In this document: positions 25,154-34,188 of the stretch, piece after piece | Position numbering within the stretch: the stretch's first letter is position 1 | Layout: the number at the start of each line of letters is the position of its first letter | Origin: Nocardia sp. NBC_00416 | GTDB taxonomy: Bacteria; Actinomycetota; Actinomycetes; Mycobacteriales; Mycobacteriaceae | NCBI RefSeq assembly: GCF_036032445.1 | Contig: NZ_CP107932.1 | Coordinates: 126,501-190,500 of the forward strand | Reading direction: 5' to 3' | Length of the DNA: 64,000 nucleotides | Program-made: the position numbers and the translations under genes | Notes under the pieces: model-generated | The model's input: the letters and a program-made list of their open reading frames with translations, nothing else | Told to the model about the DNA's origin: nothing | The model's database searches: none

Positions 25154-25920
25154 TGGCAGCGAAGAACGATCTGTTCGATCTGACCGGCCGCACGGCCCTG
25201 GTCACCGGCGCCGCCGGGGGTATCGGCTCGGCCGTGGCCCGGGCGCTGGCCGCCCAGGGGGCGGCGGTTCTGGTCACCGACCTCGACGGCGGCGCCGCCA
25301 CGGCGGTCGCCGAGAAGATCACCGCGGACGGCGGGACGGCGCAGGCCGCCGCGCTGAACGTGGCCGATGCCGATTCCGCGGTGGCCGCGGCACGGCAGGC
25401 CGCCGAATTGGGCGGCGGGACCATCAATATCGTGGTGAACAATGCCGGGATCACCGCCCCGGCGATGTTCTCGAAGACCACGCCGGAGTCGATGCGCAAG
25501 ATCTTCGACGTGCACGTGCTGGGGACTTTCCACTGCAGCCAGGCCGCACTGCCGTATCTGGCGACCGACGGCACCGGCCGCATCATCAACGTGACCTCGT
25601 CCGCGGGCCTGACCGGAACGCTGGGGCAGGTCAACTATTCCGCGGCCAAGGCCGGGATCATCGGCGTCACGAAATCGCTGGCCCGCGAACTCGCCCGGAA
25701 GAACATCCTGGTGAACGCGCTCGCGCCGCTGGCGGCGACGACCATGACCGAGACCATCCGCACCGACGAGAAATTCGCCGAGCAGATGCTCAACCGTATC
25801 CCGCTGCGCCGGTGGGCCGAACCCGACGAGGTCGCCGGCGCGTTCGTCTTCCTGGCCTCCGACGCCGCCTCGTTCGTGACGGGTCAGGTGCTGCCGGTCG
25901 ACGGCGGCATGGTGATGTGA
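25153..25920 (+). CDS. SDR, 3-oxoacyl reductase/3-hydroxyacyl-CoA dehydrogenase-like
   Basis: A 255-residue classical SDR. The ATG at 25153 shares its A with the dehydrogenase stop. GAAGGIG at the cofactor site, NNAG, NVTSSAGLTG with the catalytic Ser, and YSAAKAG with Tyr and Lys are all complete; the C-terminus (FVTGQVLPVDGGMVM) is the usual FabG-like end. Within this operon it most likely oxidises the 3-hydroxyacyl-CoA. Confidence 0.9.
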   Translation: MAAKNDLFDLTGRTALVTGAAGGIGSAVARALAAQGAAVLVTDLDGGAATAVAEKITADGGTAQAAALNVADADSAVAAARQAAELGGGTINIVVNNAGITAPAMFSKTTPESMRKIFDVHVLGTFHCSQAALPYLATDGTGRIINVTSSAGLTGTLGQVNYSAAKAGIIGVTKSLARELARKNILVNALAPLAATTMTETIRTDEKFAEQMLNRIPLRRWAEPDEVAGAFVFLASDAASFVTGQVLPVDGGMVM

Positions 25921-27137
25921 TGACCGCTACCGGTCCGCTGGCGGGAGTGCTGGTGGTGGCGCTGGAGCAAGCGGTTTCGGCGCCCATGTGCACCCGCACC
26001 CTCGCCGATTTCGGTGCGCGGGTGATCAAGGTGGAGAACCCGGCCGGCGGTGATTTCGCCCGCCACTATGACGAGGTAGTGGCGGGGCAGGCGGCGCATT
26101 TCGTCTGGGTCAACCGGGGTAAGGAATCGGTGACCCTCGACCTCAAATCCGAACAGGGGATCGCGGTCCTGCACGAACTGCTGGCCGGTGCGGATGTCCT
26201 GGTGTCGAATCTGGCGCCGGGGGCGACCACCCGGCTGGGACTGGCGCCCGCGGACCTGGCCGAGCGCTATCCGGGGCTGATCGCATTGGAGATCGACGGG
26301 TTCGGCGCGGGCGGGCCGCTGTCCCACAAACGTGCCTACGACCTGCTCGTCCAGGCGGAGTCCGGTGTGTGCTCGGTGACCGGGCGGCCCGGGGAACCGG
26401 CCAAGCCCGGCCCGGCGGTCGCCGATGTGACGACGGGGCTGTATGCGGCGCTGTCGATTCTGGCGACGCTGTGCGGGCGCTACCGCGATATCGGTTCCGG
26501 CGGCGGCTCGATCAGTCTCAGCCTCTTCGACACCATGGCCGAGATGATGGGCTACCACCTGAACTACACCCGTCATTCCGGCGTCGAGCAGCAGCCGCTG
26601 GGTATGAGCTCACCGGCGGTCGCCCCGTACGGCTCCTACGGAACCGGCGACGGGCAGACCGTGGTACTCGGGACCACCAACGACCGGGAATGGCAGCGGC
26701 TGGCCCGCGAGATCCTCGGCCGGACGGATCTGGCCGACGACGCCCGGTTCGCCTCGAATTCCGATCGGGTGCGACACCGCGCGGCCCTCGACGAAGCCAT
26801 CGGGGGCTGGTGTGCGCGGCACACGCTGGCCGAGATACAGAAGGCCGCCGACGAAGCCGGTATCGGGAACTCGCGGTACAACACCACCGCCGAACTGTTG
26901 GACCATCCGCAGCTCGCGGCCCGGGACCGCTGGCGCGAGGTCGGCAGCCCGGGCGGGCCGGTGCCCGCCCTGTTGCCGCCGGCCGTGATCAGCGGTTTCG
27001 AGCCGCCGATGGGTGCGGTACCGGGTCTGGGTGAGCACACCGACGCCGTATTGCGGGAACTGGGCCGCACTCCCGCGGAGATCGCCGAACTGCGCGCCGC
27101 CGCGGTGATCGGTCCGGCCTACGGGGAGCGGGCGTGA
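25920..27137 (+). CDS. CaiB/BaiF family CoA-transferase (family III)
   Basis: A 405-residue family III CoA-transferase. The ATG at 25920 overlaps the SDR stop by one base. Family motifs are visible: GVLVVALEQAVSAPMCTRTLADFGARVIKVE at the start region and FVWVNRGKESVTLDL, then FDTMAEMMGYH in the second half. The catalytic Asp is expected in the DVTTGLYAALSILATL segment (AVADVTTGLY). It moves CoA between acids without ATP. Its presence in a complete beta-oxidation operon suggests activation of the imported acid from another acyl-CoA. Confidence 0.9.
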   Translation: MTATGPLAGVLVVALEQAVSAPMCTRTLADFGARVIKVENPAGGDFARHYDEVVAGQAAHFVWVNRGKESVTLDLKSEQGIAVLHELLAGADVLVSNLAPGATTRLGLAPADLAERYPGLIALEIDGFGAGGPLSHKRAYDLLVQAESGVCSVTGRPGEPAKPGPAVADVTTGLYAALSILATLCGRYRDIGSGGGSISLSLFDTMAEMMGYHLNYTRHSGVEQQPLGMSSPAVAPYGSYGTGDGQTVVLGTTNDREWQRLAREILGRTDLADDARFASNSDRVRHRAALDEAIGGWCARHTLAEIQKAADEAGIGNSRYNTTAELLDHPQLAARDRWREVGSPGGPVPALLPPAVISGFEPPMGAVPGLGEHTDAVLRELGRTPAEIAELRAAAVIGPAYGERA

Positions 27138-27985
27138 GCGCCGGGCCCGGCCCGGCCGATCTCGACGCCGTGCCGACCGGAGAGCCCGAACTGATCGTGT
27201 CCGATCGGGACGGAGTGCGGACGGTGACTCTGAACCGGCCGCACCGTAAGAACGCGATGACCTGGGCGATGTGGCGTGCGTTGGCCGATGTCCTGCGCGA
27301 TACCGGCGGTGACCGCACCGTCCGGGCGCTGGTGCTCACCGGCGCCGGTCGCGCGTTCTGCTCCGGCGCCGATATCTCGGTGCCCGACGCCCGGCATCCG
27401 ATGGACAAGATGCGTATCTTCACCGATCTGGCTCTGCACCTGCACGAACTGCCGATCCCGACCGTCGCGAAGGTGACCGGGGTGGCCGTCGGCGCGGGCT
27501 GGAACCTGGCACTGGGCTGTGACCTGGTGGTGGCGACCCCGGACGCGACCTTCGCGCAGATCTTCGCGCGCCGCGGTCTGTCGCTGGATCTGGGCGGCTC
27601 CTGGCTGCTGCCGAAACTGGTCGGGTTGCAGCAGGCGAAACGCCTGGCGATGTTGGCCGAGACGGTCGACGCGGGACACGCCGAGTCGCTCGGCCTGGTG
27701 ACCTGGGTGATCGCGGCCGACGAGATCGACGCGTTCACCGACGATCTCGCGGATCGGCTCGCCGCCGGACCCCCGGTGGCGTTGGCGCAGACGAAAGCGC
27801 TTCTCAACGAAGGCGCCGACCATACATTACGAGAGGCTCTGGCCGGCGAGGCCCGGGCCCAGGGAGTCAATTTCGCCACAGCCGATGCGCCGGAGGCGTA
27901 TGCGGCCTTCGCCGGGAAGCGCACCCCGCGGTTCACCGGCGCATGGTCGCTGCCTCCGGCCGGCGGCGAGAAAGGGAGCGGGTAG
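27134..27985 (+). CDS. enoyl-CoA hydratase/isomerase family protein
   Basis: A 283-residue crotonase from a GTG start with a GTGA overlap to the CoA-transferase. The family motifs are TLNRPHRKNAM, AFCSGADISV (oxyanion hole 1) and GVAVGAGWNLALGCDLVV (oxyanion hole 2). The second catalytic region reads RRGLSLDLGGSWLLP, with Asp at the usual Glu place, which is typical of a subset of bacterial PaaG/enoyl-CoA isomerase-like proteins. It would hydrate or isomerise the enoyl-CoA made by the dehydrogenases of this operon. Confidence 0.9.
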   Translation: MSAGPGPADLDAVPTGEPELIVSDRDGVRTVTLNRPHRKNAMTWAMWRALADVLRDTGGDRTVRALVLTGAGRAFCSGADISVPDARHPMDKMRIFTDLALHLHELPIPTVAKVTGVAVGAGWNLALGCDLVVATPDATFAQIFARRGLSLDLGGSWLLPKLVGLQQAKRLAMLAETVDAGHAESLGLVTWVIAADEIDAFTDDLADRLAAGPPVALAQTKALLNEGADHTLREALAGEARAQGVNFATADAPEAYAAFAGKRTPRFTGAWSLPPAGGEKGSG

Positions 27986-29149
27986 ATGCGGGAAGCTGTG
28001 ATCGCCGGCGCGGTGCGCACACCGGTCGGCAAACGTAAGGGCGGCCTGTCCGCGATGCATGCCGCGGACCTGTCCGCGGTGGTGCTGCGGGCGCTGGCCG
28101 AACGCACCGGTCTGGATCCGGCGCTGGTCGACGATGTGGTGTGGGGCTGCGTATCCCAGGTGGGTGACCAGTCGAGCAATATCGGTCGCTATGCGGTGCT
28201 GGCCGCGGGCTGGCCCGAATCCATTCCGGGCACCACTGTGAACCGGGCTTGCGGATCCAGCCAGCAGGCCTTGGACTTCGCGGCGCAGGCGGTGCTCTCG
28301 GGACAGCAGGATGTGGTCGTGGCCGGTGGTGTCGAGGTGATGAGCCGGGTACCGCTGGGCGCCGCCCGCGCGACCGGTCGGCCCTACGGCCCGCAAGTAT
28401 TGGCCCGGTACGACGACTTCTCGTTCAACCAGGGTATTTCGGCGGAACTCATCGCCGGCAAATGGGGATTCTCCCGGACCGATCTCGACGAGTTCTCGGC
28501 CCGTTCACACGAACTGGCCGCCGCGGCGCAGGATCGGGGGGCTTTCGACGCGCAGATCGTCGCGGTCGACGCGCCGGCCGGGGAGACCACCGCGGGTGGC
28601 ACGGTCGACACGGACGAGGGCATCCGGCGCGGTACCACCGCGGAGAAACTCGCGAATCTGAAACCGGCGTTCCAGGACGACGGAGTCATTCACGCCGGCA
28701 ACTCCTCCCAGATCTCCGACGGCGCCGCCGCGCTGCTGGTCACCACACCGGAGAAGGCGGCCGAACTGGGTCTGACGCCGCTCGTGCGCTATCGCGCGGG
28801 CGCGGTGACCGGCGCCGACCCTGTACTCATGCTCACCGGACCGATCCCCGCGACCGCGAAGGTGCTGCGCAAAACCGGTCTGGCGATATCGGATATCGGG
28901 GTTTTCGAGGTGAACGAGGCGTTCGCGCCGGTGCCGCTGGCCTGGCTCGCCGAAACCGGCGCCGACCCGAAACTGCTCAATCCACTGGGTGGCGCCATCG
29001 CGCTGGGGCATCCGCTCGGCGGTTCCGGCGCCGTGCTCATGACTCGGATGATCCACCACATGCGGGACAACGGGATCCGGTACGGGCTGCAAACCATGTG
29101 CGAGGGCGGCGGTACCGCCAACGCCACCGTCGTCGAACTGCTCTCCTAG
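27986..29149 (+). CDS. thiolase (acetyl-CoA C-acetyltransferase, FadA-type)
   Basis: A 387-residue thiolase starting on the base after the hydratase stop. Catalytic Cys lies in VNRACGSSQQALDFA, the EVNEAFAP motif follows, then NPLGGAIALGHPLGGSGA with the His, and the second Cys in LQTMCEGGGTANA. These are complete and closest to degradative acetyl-CoA acetyltransferases. It carries out the last step of the operon-encoded beta-oxidation cycle, releasing acetyl- or propionyl-CoA. Confidence 0.94.
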   Translation: MREAVIAGAVRTPVGKRKGGLSAMHAADLSAVVLRALAERTGLDPALVDDVVWGCVSQVGDQSSNIGRYAVLAAGWPESIPGTTVNRACGSSQQALDFAAQAVLSGQQDVVVAGGVEVMSRVPLGAARATGRPYGPQVLARYDDFSFNQGISAELIAGKWGFSRTDLDEFSARSHELAAAAQDRGAFDAQIVAVDAPAGETTAGGTVDTDEGIRRGTTAEKLANLKPAFQDDGVIHAGNSSQISDGAAALLVTTPEKAAELGLTPLVRYRAGAVTGADPVLMLTGPIPATAKVLRKTGLAISDIGVFEVNEAFAPVPLAWLAETGADPKLLNPLGGAIALGHPLGGSGAVLMTRMIHHMRDNGIRYGLQTMCEGGGTANATVVELLS

Positions 29150-29156
29150 GAAGAAT

Positions 29157-30305
29157 ATGCGTCGCGATCTGTTCACCCCCGACCACGAAGCGTTCCGGGA
29201 TCTGGCGCGCGAATTCATCGAGAAGGAGATCGTCCCGAACTATCCCGAATGGGAGAAACAAGGGCAGCTGCCGCGTGCGGTGTTCCGGCGGCTCGGTGAG
29301 CTCGGATTGCTCGGTACCGCTATCCCGGAGGAATACGGCGGGCTGGGCGTACGGGACTACCGGTACAACGTGGTGCTGCAGGAAGAGGCCCAGCGGGCGT
29401 TGGTGACGCTCAGTACCGTCCGCACCCAGCTCGACGTGATCCTGCCGTATTTCCTCGAGTACGCCGACGGGGCGCAGCGGCAACGCTGGTTCCCCGGTCT
29501 CGCGGACGGTTCCCTGCTCTCCGCGATCGCGATGACCGAACCGGGTACCGGATCCGATCTCGCCGGTATCCGCACCACGGCCGTGCGCGACGGCGACCAC
29601 TATGTGCTCAACGGCGCGAAGACCTTCATCACCGGCGGGTTGCTCGCCGATCTGGTGATCGTGGTGGCCCGCACCGCCACGGACCCGGACAACCGGCGGG
29701 CCGGATTGACGCTGCTGGTGGTGGAGAACGGGATGGCCGGCTTCGAACGCGGCCGGGTACTGGACAAGATGGGGTGCAAGGTCCAGGACACCGTGGAGTT
29801 GTCGTTCACCGATGTGCGGGTCCCGGTGGCCAACCGCCTCGGGGACGAGGGCGCCGCCTTCGGGTACCTCGGTCACAACCTGCCCCAGGAGCGGATGACG
29901 GTGGCGGTGGGGTCGGTGGCCCAGGCGCGGGCCGCGCTGGCGGCGACCATCGACTACGTGCGGGAGCGCAAGGCGTTCGGCACCCCGGTGGCGTCGTTCC
30001 AGAACACCAAGTTCGAATTGGCCGCCATCTCCGCGGAGATCGAGGCGGCGCAGACGATGGCCGATCGGGCGGTACGGGATCTCGTGGACGGGCAGCTCTC
30101 CGGCGCGGATGCCGCGCGCGTGAAATTGTTCGCCACCGAGACCCAGGCCCGGGTGGTGGACCGCTGCCTGCAGCTGTTCGGCGGCTACGGCTACATGATG
30201 GAGTATCCGATAGCCAGGCTCTATACCGATGCCCGGGTAGCCCGTATCTACGCGGGGACCAGTGAGGTCATGAAAGTTATCATTGCCAAAGATCTGGGTT
30301 TGTGA
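29157..30305 (+). CDS. acyl-CoA dehydrogenase, long-chain type
   Basis: A 382-residue dehydrogenase, 7 bases after the thiolase. It has AMTEPGTGSDLAGIRTTA, HYVLNGAKTFITGG, RERKAFGTPVASFQNTKFELA and LFGGYGYMMEYPIARLYTDARVARIYAGTSEVMK. The end is of the long-chain type, in which the catalytic Glu is not at the YEGT position but in helix G; here that helix reads ALAATIDYVRERK, with Ala where relatives show Glu. So the base is not obvious by eye. It closes the operon. Confidence 0.92.
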   Translation: MRRDLFTPDHEAFRDLAREFIEKEIVPNYPEWEKQGQLPRAVFRRLGELGLLGTAIPEEYGGLGVRDYRYNVVLQEEAQRALVTLSTVRTQLDVILPYFLEYADGAQRQRWFPGLADGSLLSAIAMTEPGTGSDLAGIRTTAVRDGDHYVLNGAKTFITGGLLADLVIVVARTATDPDNRRAGLTLLVVENGMAGFERGRVLDKMGCKVQDTVELSFTDVRVPVANRLGDEGAAFGYLGHNLPQERMTVAVGSVAQARAALAATIDYVRERKAFGTPVASFQNTKFELAAISAEIEAAQTMADRAVRDLVDGQLSGADAARVKLFATETQARVVDRCLQLFGGYGYMMEYPIARLYTDARVARIYAGTSEVMKVIIAKDLGL

Positions 30306-30399
30306 TGTATCGCACATTTAATATTTCGGTGAGATGTAGGTCACAGAGTGCTGTTCGAACCTACTGTTTCAGCAGTTGGTTTATCGAACGGAGTGCCCG

Positions 30400-31029
30400 G
30401 TGATCGGTTCACGGGATGGAGACGGTGCGGCTGATTGCCTGCTCGACGCCGACAACGTGGTCGGCGCGGGCCTACTCCCGGTCGACACCATGCGCGCACA
30501 CGCCCGGCGCCACCCGCTGCGGCATCGGCTCGCCATCGTCGCGCCCAACACCGTGGACGCGGTGCGGTACGCCGGTGGTTTCATCTTCGACCGCATGATG
30601 GGCGGCTGGGAGGTGGTGGCCGTGCTCACCGAACACGACGACGTACGCCCGCTGGAGATACTCGGCGCGACCGTCCTGGACCTCACCACCGCCATGGCCT
30701 CCCCGGTGCACGACACCTGGCCGGAGAGCGTGTTGCTCGCGCCGGACGTCTTCGTCTCGAACGAATGGGTCCGCAAGGGCGCCATCGACTGTCTGGACAA
30801 CGGTCTGGCCGAACTCGCTGTCTGGGGCGACGATCTTCCGGTCGAACTCGCCCGCCGCGTTCTTTCGGCGCATCACCGGCTGAGTTCGGCGGCGCGCGCG
30901 TTCAAGCGGTGCGCTCTCGGCGCGGCGGGTGTGCCGGAACAGGCGCGTGAGGATATCGAGGTTTTCCACAGCGGCGAGGTGCTGCTCGCCGACCTGCGCG
31001 GTCGGCAGGACCTGGTGCGCGCGGTGTGA
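30400..31029 (+). CDS. hypothetical protein (about 209 residues)
   Basis: I do not recognise this family. The GTG at 30400 has GGAG 6 bases upstream and is preferred over a TTG at 30376. The protein is soluble, with a central segment HRLAIVAPNTVDAVRYAGG and then RMMGGWEVVAVLTEHDDVRPLEIL, which could be an alpha/beta domain, followed by an acidic helical C-terminus. It has its own low-GC promoter region (30306-30399) and is not coupled to neighbours. A DNA-binding or regulatory role is possible but there is no clear helix-turn-helix. Confidence 0.65.
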   Translation: MIGSRDGDGAADCLLDADNVVGAGLLPVDTMRAHARRHPLRHRLAIVAPNTVDAVRYAGGFIFDRMMGGWEVVAVLTEHDDVRPLEILGATVLDLTTAMASPVHDTWPESVLLAPDVFVSNEWVRKGAIDCLDNGLAELAVWGDDLPVELARRVLSAHHRLSSAARAFKRCALGAAGVPEQAREDIEVFHSGEVLLADLRGRQDLVRAV

Positions 31030-31051
31030 GCCGGCTCCGGCCGGTACCCGG

Positions 31052-31912
31052 TCACGAGTGCCCGGTCAGGAACCGCTGGGCGAACTGCGAGAGTTCGTCC
31101 TGCTGTTCGGCCGGGTCGGTGGCCGTGGCGCTGACGACGACGCGATCCACCCCCTGCGCCGCGAAGGCCGCGAGCCGCTCGTCGGTCATATCGAGTCCGC
31201 TCCAGCGCGTGTACTCGAGGCGGCCGGGATCTCGCCCCGCCGCTTCGGCAGTCGACCTCGCCAGCTCCCACTGCGCGGTCCGCTCGTCGGGTAGAAGCGC
31301 GCCGCCCGCGAAGTAGCCGTCGCCGCGCAGGCCCGTGCGGCGGGCGGCGGCCCGGCTCGATCCGCCGATATGAATGGGCAGCGTCGTGGCCCGATACGGT
31401 TTGGGGAACTGGACGAGGTTGTCGAAAGAGAAGAACTCGCCGTGGAATCCGACGCCCGCGTCGTCGCCCTCCCACAGCAGTCGCAGTACATCGATCGCCT
31501 CGTCGGCCCGTCGGCCGCGGGTGCGGAAATCGACATTCGCGGCCGCGGCCTCGGCGGGCAGGGCGCCCAGTCCCACGGTCAGCAACCGCATCCGGCCTTT
31601 GGAGAGCACATCGATCGTCGCCAGTTGCTTGGCCAATACGACGGGGTGGCGGTAGGGCAGCAGGAGTACGCCGGTCCCGAGCAGGAGTCGATCGGTGGCC
31701 GCGGCGATGAAGGCGAGCGTGTCGAGCGGATCGACGAAGGGCAGGGTGGGCGGCACTTCGAACGTGTGCAGTTGCGCGCCGGGATACAGCACCAGATGTT
31801 CGGGTAGGTACAGGCCCTCGAACCCGCAGGACTCGGCATGCCTCGCGTAATCGACCAGGCGATCCGGGTCGGTCCCGAAATGGGCGGTGCTGTAGCTGAC
31901 CGCGAACTTCAT
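31052..31912 (-). CDS. LLM-class F420-dependent oxidoreductase
   Basis: A 286-residue TIM-barrel protein of the luciferase-like monooxygenase superfamily, F420 group: MKFAVSYSTAHFGTDP, AESCGFEGLYLPEH, then IAAATDRLLLGTGVLLLPYRHPVVLAKQLATID (in segments) and RMRLLTVGLGALPAEAAA. These enzymes use reduced F420 (or FMN) for redox steps and are abundant in mycobacteria and Nocardia. The substrate is unknown. The gene is downstream of and probably separate from the TetR gene at 32150, with a hairpin between. Confidence 0.88.
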   Translation of the reverse strand: MKFAVSYSTAHFGTDPDRLVDYARHAESCGFEGLYLPEHLVLYPGAQLHTFEVPPTLPFVDPLDTLAFIAAATDRLLLGTGVLLLPYRHPVVLAKQLATIDVLSKGRMRLLTVGLGALPAEAAAANVDFRTRGRRADEAIDVLRLLWEGDDAGVGFHGEFFSFDNLVQFPKPYRATTLPIHIGGSSRAAARRTGLRGDGYFAGGALLPDERTAQWELARSTAEAAGRDPGRLEYTRWSGLDMTDERLAAFAAQGVDRVVVSATATDPAEQQDELSQFAQRFLTGHS

Positions 31913-31929
31913 ACCGTTTCCTTCCGGTG

Positions 31930-31953
31930 CGCCGCCCGTGCCGTCGGGCGGCG
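31930..31953 (-). terminator. GC-rich hairpin between TetR gene and LLM gene
   Basis: CGCCGCCCG pairs with CGGGCGGCG across a six-base loop, in the 237-base gap 31913-32149. It is placed to end transcription of the TetR gene upstream. The rest of the gap shows no gene. Confidence 0.4.
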
Positions 31954-32149
31954 TGTGTGCGCCCGGATCCGGGGCCGCACGGCCGCATCGGTACCAGCGG
32001 CTCCTGGGAAAGGAACCTTCCCTCGTTATCGCGAAAATTCCCGTCGCGGTGCCGGGCTGGGGACCGTGATCGCCAGGGCTCGGCCGGAGTGGGTCACGTC
32101 GAGCCTCGGATATCCGAAACCGATCGCTCTACCAGGACCGCCGAGGCGT

Positions 32150-32680
32150 TCAGCGCGGCCGAAGGCCGTCGAAGACAACCATGCTCGGCGTTTCGTCGCC
32201 GTCGGCGTAGCGGTCGGCGTGGACGGCTCCGGCCAGGACGGCGAGCAACTGCGTCGTGGTGAGGTCGGCGCGCACGGCGCCGGCCCGCTGGGCGCGGACG
32301 AGTAGATCGGTGACCGCCTCCCGGAACCGGGACCGGCCGGCTTCGGCGAGCGCGTCGAGCCCGAGTCCGGCGTCCGCGTAGACGGTCTTGACCCGCGACT
32401 GCTCGACCGCCCGGCGCAGGAAGGCGAAAACCGCCTCGCCGGGATCGTCGGCCGCGGCGGTCTTTTCGGCATCGGCGACGAGGCTGTCGAAGTGGGCTTC
32501 CAGTACGGCGCGGAGCAGATCTTCTTTGGTCGGGAAATGGCGGAAGACCGTGCCTACCCCGACCCCCGCCGCCCGGGCGACCTGTTCGGTCGAGACCGCT
32601 ACGCCTTCCGCGGCGAAGATCTCCGCGGCGGCGGCCAGGACCTTGGCGCGGTTGCGGACAGCGTCGGCGCGTGGGCTCAT
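32150..32680 (-). CDS. TetR-family regulator
   Basis: A 176-residue TetR protein. The ATG at 32680 (MSPRADAVRNRAKVLAAAAE) has GAGG 5 bases upstream; an in-frame TTG at 32695 is less likely. The helix-turn-helix is AVSTEQVARAAGVGVGTVFRHF, followed by PTKEDLLRAVLEAHF. The gene is divergent from a SnoaL-like gene, and two inverted repeats ACGGAGT-N4-ACTCCGT lie in the shared promoter. It probably represses itself and that neighbour; its operators differ from the main regulon's. Confidence 0.9.
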   Translation of the reverse strand: MSPRADAVRNRAKVLAAAAEIFAAEGVAVSTEQVARAAGVGVGTVFRHFPTKEDLLRAVLEAHFDSLVADAEKTAAADDPGEAVFAFLRRAVEQSRVKTVYADAGLGLDALAEAGRSRFREAVTDLLVRAQRAGAVRADLTTTQLLAVLAGAVHADRYADGDETPSMVVFDGLRPR

Positions 32681-32695
32681 CTCATCCTCTTCCAA

Positions 32696-32741
32696 ACGGA
32701 GTCGACACTCCGTATGATATAAAACGGAGTATGAACTCCGA
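32696..32741. promoter_or_regulatory. two TetR-type operators in the divergent promoter
   Basis: ACGGAGT-CGAC-ACTCCGT (32696-32713) is a perfect 18-base palindrome. ACGGAGT-ATGA-ACTCCGA (32724-32741) repeats it with one mismatch, 28 bases along. They fill the gap between the TetR start (32680) and the SnoaL-like start (32764). Confidence 0.8.
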
Positions 32742-32763
32742 TTCTAGAACGAGGGAGTCGAAG

Positions 32764-33159
32764 ATGTCCGTCACCCCAGGTGAAGTATTCGCCCGTCTGC
32801 TGTCCGGTATCGAGAAGCGGCGGTTCGAGGATCTCGCCGACCTCTACGCCGAGGACTGCGTGGTGGAGTTGCCCTTCGCGCTGCCGGAGCCCGTGCGTCT
32901 GGTCGGCCGTAGTGCGCTGGCCGCGCATTTCGAACGCAGCAGGCGCACGCCGATGGACATGACCGTGCGTAACCCGGTAGTCCACGAGACCGGGGATCCG
33001 GAGGTGATCATCGCCGAATGGGACTACACCCTGCGTAATCGGTCGAGTGGTGCGGAGCTGGCGGTGTCCAATATTCAGGTGCTGCGGGTCCGGGACGGAA
33101 AGATAGTGGCCACGCGCGATTTCCACAATCACGCGGCGATGGCCGCGGCCATGGGCTGA
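32764..33159 (+). CDS. SnoaL-like protein regulated with the divergent TetR
   Basis: A 131-residue SnoaL/NTF2-fold protein from the ATG at 32764 (GAGGGAG upstream). An in-frame ATG at 32731 lies inside an operator and is rejected. Typical segments are FARLLSGIEKRRFEDLADLY, LVGRSALAAHF and RVRDGKIVATRDFHNH. The last is the conserved SnoaL-like strand. It may be a small isomerase or detoxifying enzyme whose substrate is the TetR inducer. Confidence 0.83.
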   Translation: MSVTPGEVFARLLSGIEKRRFEDLADLYAEDCVVELPFALPEPVRLVGRSALAAHFERSRRTPMDMTVRNPVVHETGDPEVIIAEWDYTLRNRSSGAELAVSNIQVLRVRDGKIVATRDFHNHAAMAAAMG

Positions 33160-33177
33160 CCGGCCCTCCGCGCCGAT

Positions 33178-33192
33178 GCCCCCGGCGGGGGC
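33178..33192. terminator. short hairpin between convergent genes
   Basis: GCCCCC and GGGGGC form a perfect stem with a three-base GGC loop between the SnoaL-like stop (33159) and the oxidoreductase stop (33211). A two-way terminator is the natural reading, though the stem is only six pairs. Confidence 0.4.
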
Positions 33193-33210
33193 TGTCCACG
33201 TGGCGTCCGC

Positions 33211-34188
33211 CTATGCCGTCATGTCGATGAGTACCTTGCCGACAGCCCGGCCCGCGGCGACCTCCCGGAGGGCCCGGGCGGTGTGTTCGAGCGGGAAGAC
33301 CGCACCGATATGCGGCGCGACCCGGCCGTCGGCCAGCAGTCCCGCGAGTTCCTTTTCGTTACGCTCGAATTCGTCCGGGTCGAGATCCCGGAACTGGAAG
33401 CCCAGGACTTGTAAGCCCTTGACCAGCACCAGGTTCAGCGGGATTCGGGGGACGGTTCCGGATGCGTATCCGATGGTGACGAAGCGGCCGCCGCGGCCCA
33501 GTGCGCGCAGCGCCGGTTCGGACAGGTCGCCGCCGACGGGGTCGAGGACGGCCGCCGCGCCGCCCGGCACCGCCGCCCGCAGGGCTTCCCGAAGTTCTCC
33601 CGCGCGATGATCGATCAGCCGGGTCGCGCCGTAGGATCGTGCGGCGGCCAGCTTCTCGGCAGACGAGGCCACGGCCACCACCTCCGCGCCGAGTGCGGCA
33701 CCCAGCTGCACCGCCGCCAGCCCGACCCCGCCGCCCGCACCGAGCACGACCACGGTCTCGCCGGCGCGGATCCGCGCGACCGACCGGAGTGAGTGGTAGG
33801 CGGTGCGGTAGGCGACGCCGAAGGCGGCCGCGGTCCGATCGTCCACGCCTTCCGGTATCGGGGTGAGGTTCGTCGCGGGGACCACGATCTCTTCGGCGAA
33901 CGCGCCGTACAAGCCGGTGCCGGCGACGCGGTCGCCCACGGCCACGCCGGTGCAGTCGGAGCCCAACTCTGTTATCACACCGGCGAATTCGCTGCCCGGG
34001 ACGAACGGCGGCGGCACGGTGATCTGGTACCGGCCGGCGATCAACAGGACATCCGGGAAGTTCGCGGCGGCCGCGTGCACCCGGACGCGGACCTGCGCTT
34101 CTCCGGGCCGGGGCGCGGGCCGTCGCTCGACCCGGAGCACTTCCGGCGTACCGAATTCGGGGCAGACCACCGCCCGTATCGAGGTCAT
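33211..34188 (-). CDS. quinone oxidoreductase-type MDR enzyme (zeta-crystallin-like)
   Basis: A 325-residue medium-chain dehydrogenase/reductase. The ATG at 34188 is chosen because it makes an ATGA overlap with the crotonase stop (34185), like other junctions here; a GTG at 34200 is also open. The GroES-like part has AANFPDVLLIAGRYQ and PFVPGSEFAGVI, the Rossmann part VVLGAGGGVGLAAVQLG. No structural or catalytic zinc Cys cluster is visible, so it is an NADPH-dependent quinone/enoyl reductase rather than an alcohol dehydrogenase. It is last in the operon with crotonase, kinase and dehydrogenase. Confidence 0.88.
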   Translation of the reverse strand: MTSIRAVVCPEFGTPEVLRVERRPAPRPGEAQVRVRVHAAAANFPDVLLIAGRYQITVPPPFVPGSEFAGVITELGSDCTGVAVGDRVAGTGLYGAFAEEIVVPATNLTPIPEGVDDRTAAAFGVAYRTAYHSLRSVARIRAGETVVVLGAGGGVGLAAVQLGAALGAEVVAVASSAEKLAAARSYGATRLIDHRAGELREALRAAVPGGAAAVLDPVGGDLSEPALRALGRGGRFVTIGYASGTVPRIPLNLVLVKGLQVLGFQFRDLDPDEFERNEKELAGLLADGRVAPHIGAVFPLEHTARALREVAAGRAVGKVLIDMTA

